NCBI GenBank assembly: GCA_021774995.1
Contig: JAJFIM010000326.1
Coordinates: forward strand, 1-5,237
Length of the DNA stretch: 5,237 nt
Direction: 5' to 3'
DNA from: Alphaproteobacteria bacterium
Lineage (GTDB): Bacteria > Pseudomonadota > Alphaproteobacteria > SMXP01
Within the stretch, counting starts at the first letter, position 1. The number at the start of each line of letters is the position of its first letter. Of the stretch, positions 4,329 to 5,237 are shown in pieces. The notes beneath the pieces were generated by a model. That model saw nothing but the letters and a program-made list of their open reading frames with translations, ran no database searches and was not told where the DNA came from. Both the position numbers and the translations under genes were made by a program.

Positions 4329-5237
4329 TTGCCCGACTCTGCGTCTATGAATGTCTCTTCAAAATGGACGCTACTGGTGGGCATCGGGCTGGCGCTCTGT
4401 CTTGTGGGGACGCCCGGCTCCCCGATCGCCCAAGAAAGCGCTCTACAAGAAACTATAGAAGCCGAACAGCCTTCCGATGAGGCCGCGGCGCCTCTCACAA
4501 TCATAGAACCCGGCCCTCACGTTAATCTCCACGGTTTTGAGACTCTGAATATCTTACCGCTTATACCGCCTGTTGGAGGTTTGGAGACAAATCTTCCCGG
4601 GCTGCGACTCATAGGCCCCTCGGGCGCCACTACCGGCGGGGAGGGCTTGATCACGCTGCCTCCATCTCTTGCCCCCCTGGACTTATCTGGAGCAGCGCCG
4701 CGTTCCGACTCAACGCCGGCCACCGCCCTGACCCAGCCTGAGCCGGAACCTGAACCGGCGCCTCAGATTGAACAACTCACCCCGGAATCTCAGCTCCTCG
4801 AAAGCGAAACGCCCGCGCGCGCGCCCTCTGGGCCGGATCAATCCCTGGAATCCCAGACGCAATTCCCTGAAGAACAGGCCATACTTCCTTTAAACGGCGT
4901 CCCCGAGGCGCCCGTTTTCAATTTTATTGCCCTTTTGATTACCGCAGGGGCCATCGCTCTGGCCATCGGCATGGCCTTGTGGGCCCTGAGACTGAATCGC
5001 AATGTACGCGCGGTAACATCGGGATGGCGCACGCGGTTTGCCGTATTGGAAGCAAAGCTTGATCGCGCTGAAACCATCTTCAACGCACAGCCTGACCTGG
5101 TGCTGGTTTGGGATGAAGACCAGGAACAACCCACAAGCGGTTTTGGCCGCCCTAAAGTTCTCGGCAATCCGGCCACCTTAAGCACTCTGCTCAGCTATGC
5201 CGAAGGCGGCGATGGCGCAACGCCTGTTGAAGGCATT
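4329..5237 (+). CDS. Membrane-anchored PAS-domain protein, probable sensor histidine kinase (N-terminal part)
   Basis: The frame is open to the window edge, so the 3' part is missing. Numbering from the in-frame ATG at 4347, residues 8-22 are a hydrophobic signal-like segment followed by SPIAQES. About 160 presumed periplasmic residues rich in Pro and Glu follow, including PEPEPEPAP at 131-139. A transmembrane helix spans 191-214 and ends in RLNRNVR, placing the rest in the cytosol. A helical linker (VLEAKLDRAETIF) and the beginning of a PAS-like domain (AQPDLVLVWDED, PKVLGNPATLSTLL) follow. Alphaproteobacteria often carry a PAS-type histidine kinase gene directly after ahcY. The helix-linker-PAS order fits, but no kinase motif (H, N or G box) lies within the window. 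The TTG at 4329 is preferred because AGGA at 4315-4318 lies ten bases upstream. ATG codons at 4263, 4284 and 4347 remain possible. Confidence 0.8.
   Translation, partial: MPDSASMNVSSKWTLLVGIGLALCLVGTPGSPIAQESALQETIEAEQPSDEAAAPLTIIEPGPHVNLHGFETLNILPLIPPVGGLETNLPGLRLIGPSGATTGGEGLITLPPSLAPLDLSGAAPRSDSTPATALTQPEPEPEPAPQIEQLTPESQLLESETPARAPSGPDQSLESQTQFPEEQAILPLNGVPEAPVFNFIALLITAGAIALAIGMALWALRLNRNVRAVTSGWRTRFAVLEAKLDRAETIFNAQPDLVLVWDEDQEQPTSGFGRPKVLGNPATLSTLLSYAEGGDGATPVEGI
4737..4763 (+). repeat. Pro-Glu codon repeat inside the kinase-like gene
   Basis: The bases encode PEPEPEPAP by near-repeated CCx-GAx codon pairs, with synonymous variation (CCT/CCG, GAG/GAA). The variation suggests the dipeptide is kept at the protein level and is not a freshly expanded DNA repeat. 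Such tracts usually form stiff, extended spacers in periplasmic or surface proteins. Confidence 0.5.

Noticed and set aside
4838..5185. 115-residue minus-strand frame near the right edge
   Set aside because: The opposite strand encodes a continuous transmembrane helix plus PAS-like sequence that makes sense as a protein, whereas the minus-strand translation does not.

Overview
The window looks like a core chromosomal segment of an alphaproteobacterium with moderate GC content. It carries four clear genes, all on the + strand, plus a short 3' remnant of a gene upstream. The gene order EIIA(Man) - HPr - Enzyme I - S-adenosylhomocysteine hydrolase - PAS-type sensor kinase is a known alphaproteobacterial neighbourhood. 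The protein sequences fit that assignment: the HPr has a GTSIMGLLML core, and the end of AhcY (GPFKPEHYRY) is canonical. The lineage within the class cannot be fixed from this window. Having ptsI directly behind ptsH argues for a Rhodospirillales- or Caulobacter-like layout rather than the usual Rhizobiales one.

Layout. Bases 2-49 are probably the last codons of an upstream gene, perhaps rapZ or hprK by context. Bases 148-2667 form a compact phosphotransferase operon: manX-type EIIA, ptsH (HPr) and ptsI (Enzyme I). There is no EIIB or EIIC permease in view, as expected for a regulatory rather than sugar-transporting PTS. EI takes phosphate from PEP and passes it to His25 of HPr and then to His9 of EIIA. 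Ser56 of HPr keeps the context of an HPr kinase target. HPr seems to start at a non-standard CTG codon at 600 behind a strong Shine-Dalgarno sequence. ptsI overlaps ptsH by 11 bases.

A 110-bp gap (2668-2777) carries a good sigma70-like promoter with an extended -10 and an overlapping hairpin. It leads into ahcY (2778-4088), complete and with all catalytic residues visible. This AhcY is the short form, lacking the roughly 30-40-residue insertion found in many alphaproteobacterial homologues.

A 240-bp non-coding stretch (4089-4328) holds several inverted repeats. It is followed by the 5' part of a membrane-anchored regulatory protein that runs off the right edge. Visible parts are a signal-like segment, a long Pro/Glu-rich presumed periplasmic region, one transmembrane helix, a helical linker and the start of a PAS-like domain. 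By synteny it is probably the sensor histidine kinase often found next to ahcY.

I see no mobile element, CRISPR array, tRNA or rRNA. This is mostly ordinary core genome. The points worth a second look are the CTG start of HPr, the short AhcY, the unusual extracytoplasmic region of the kinase-like protein, and the structured regions on either side of ahcY.
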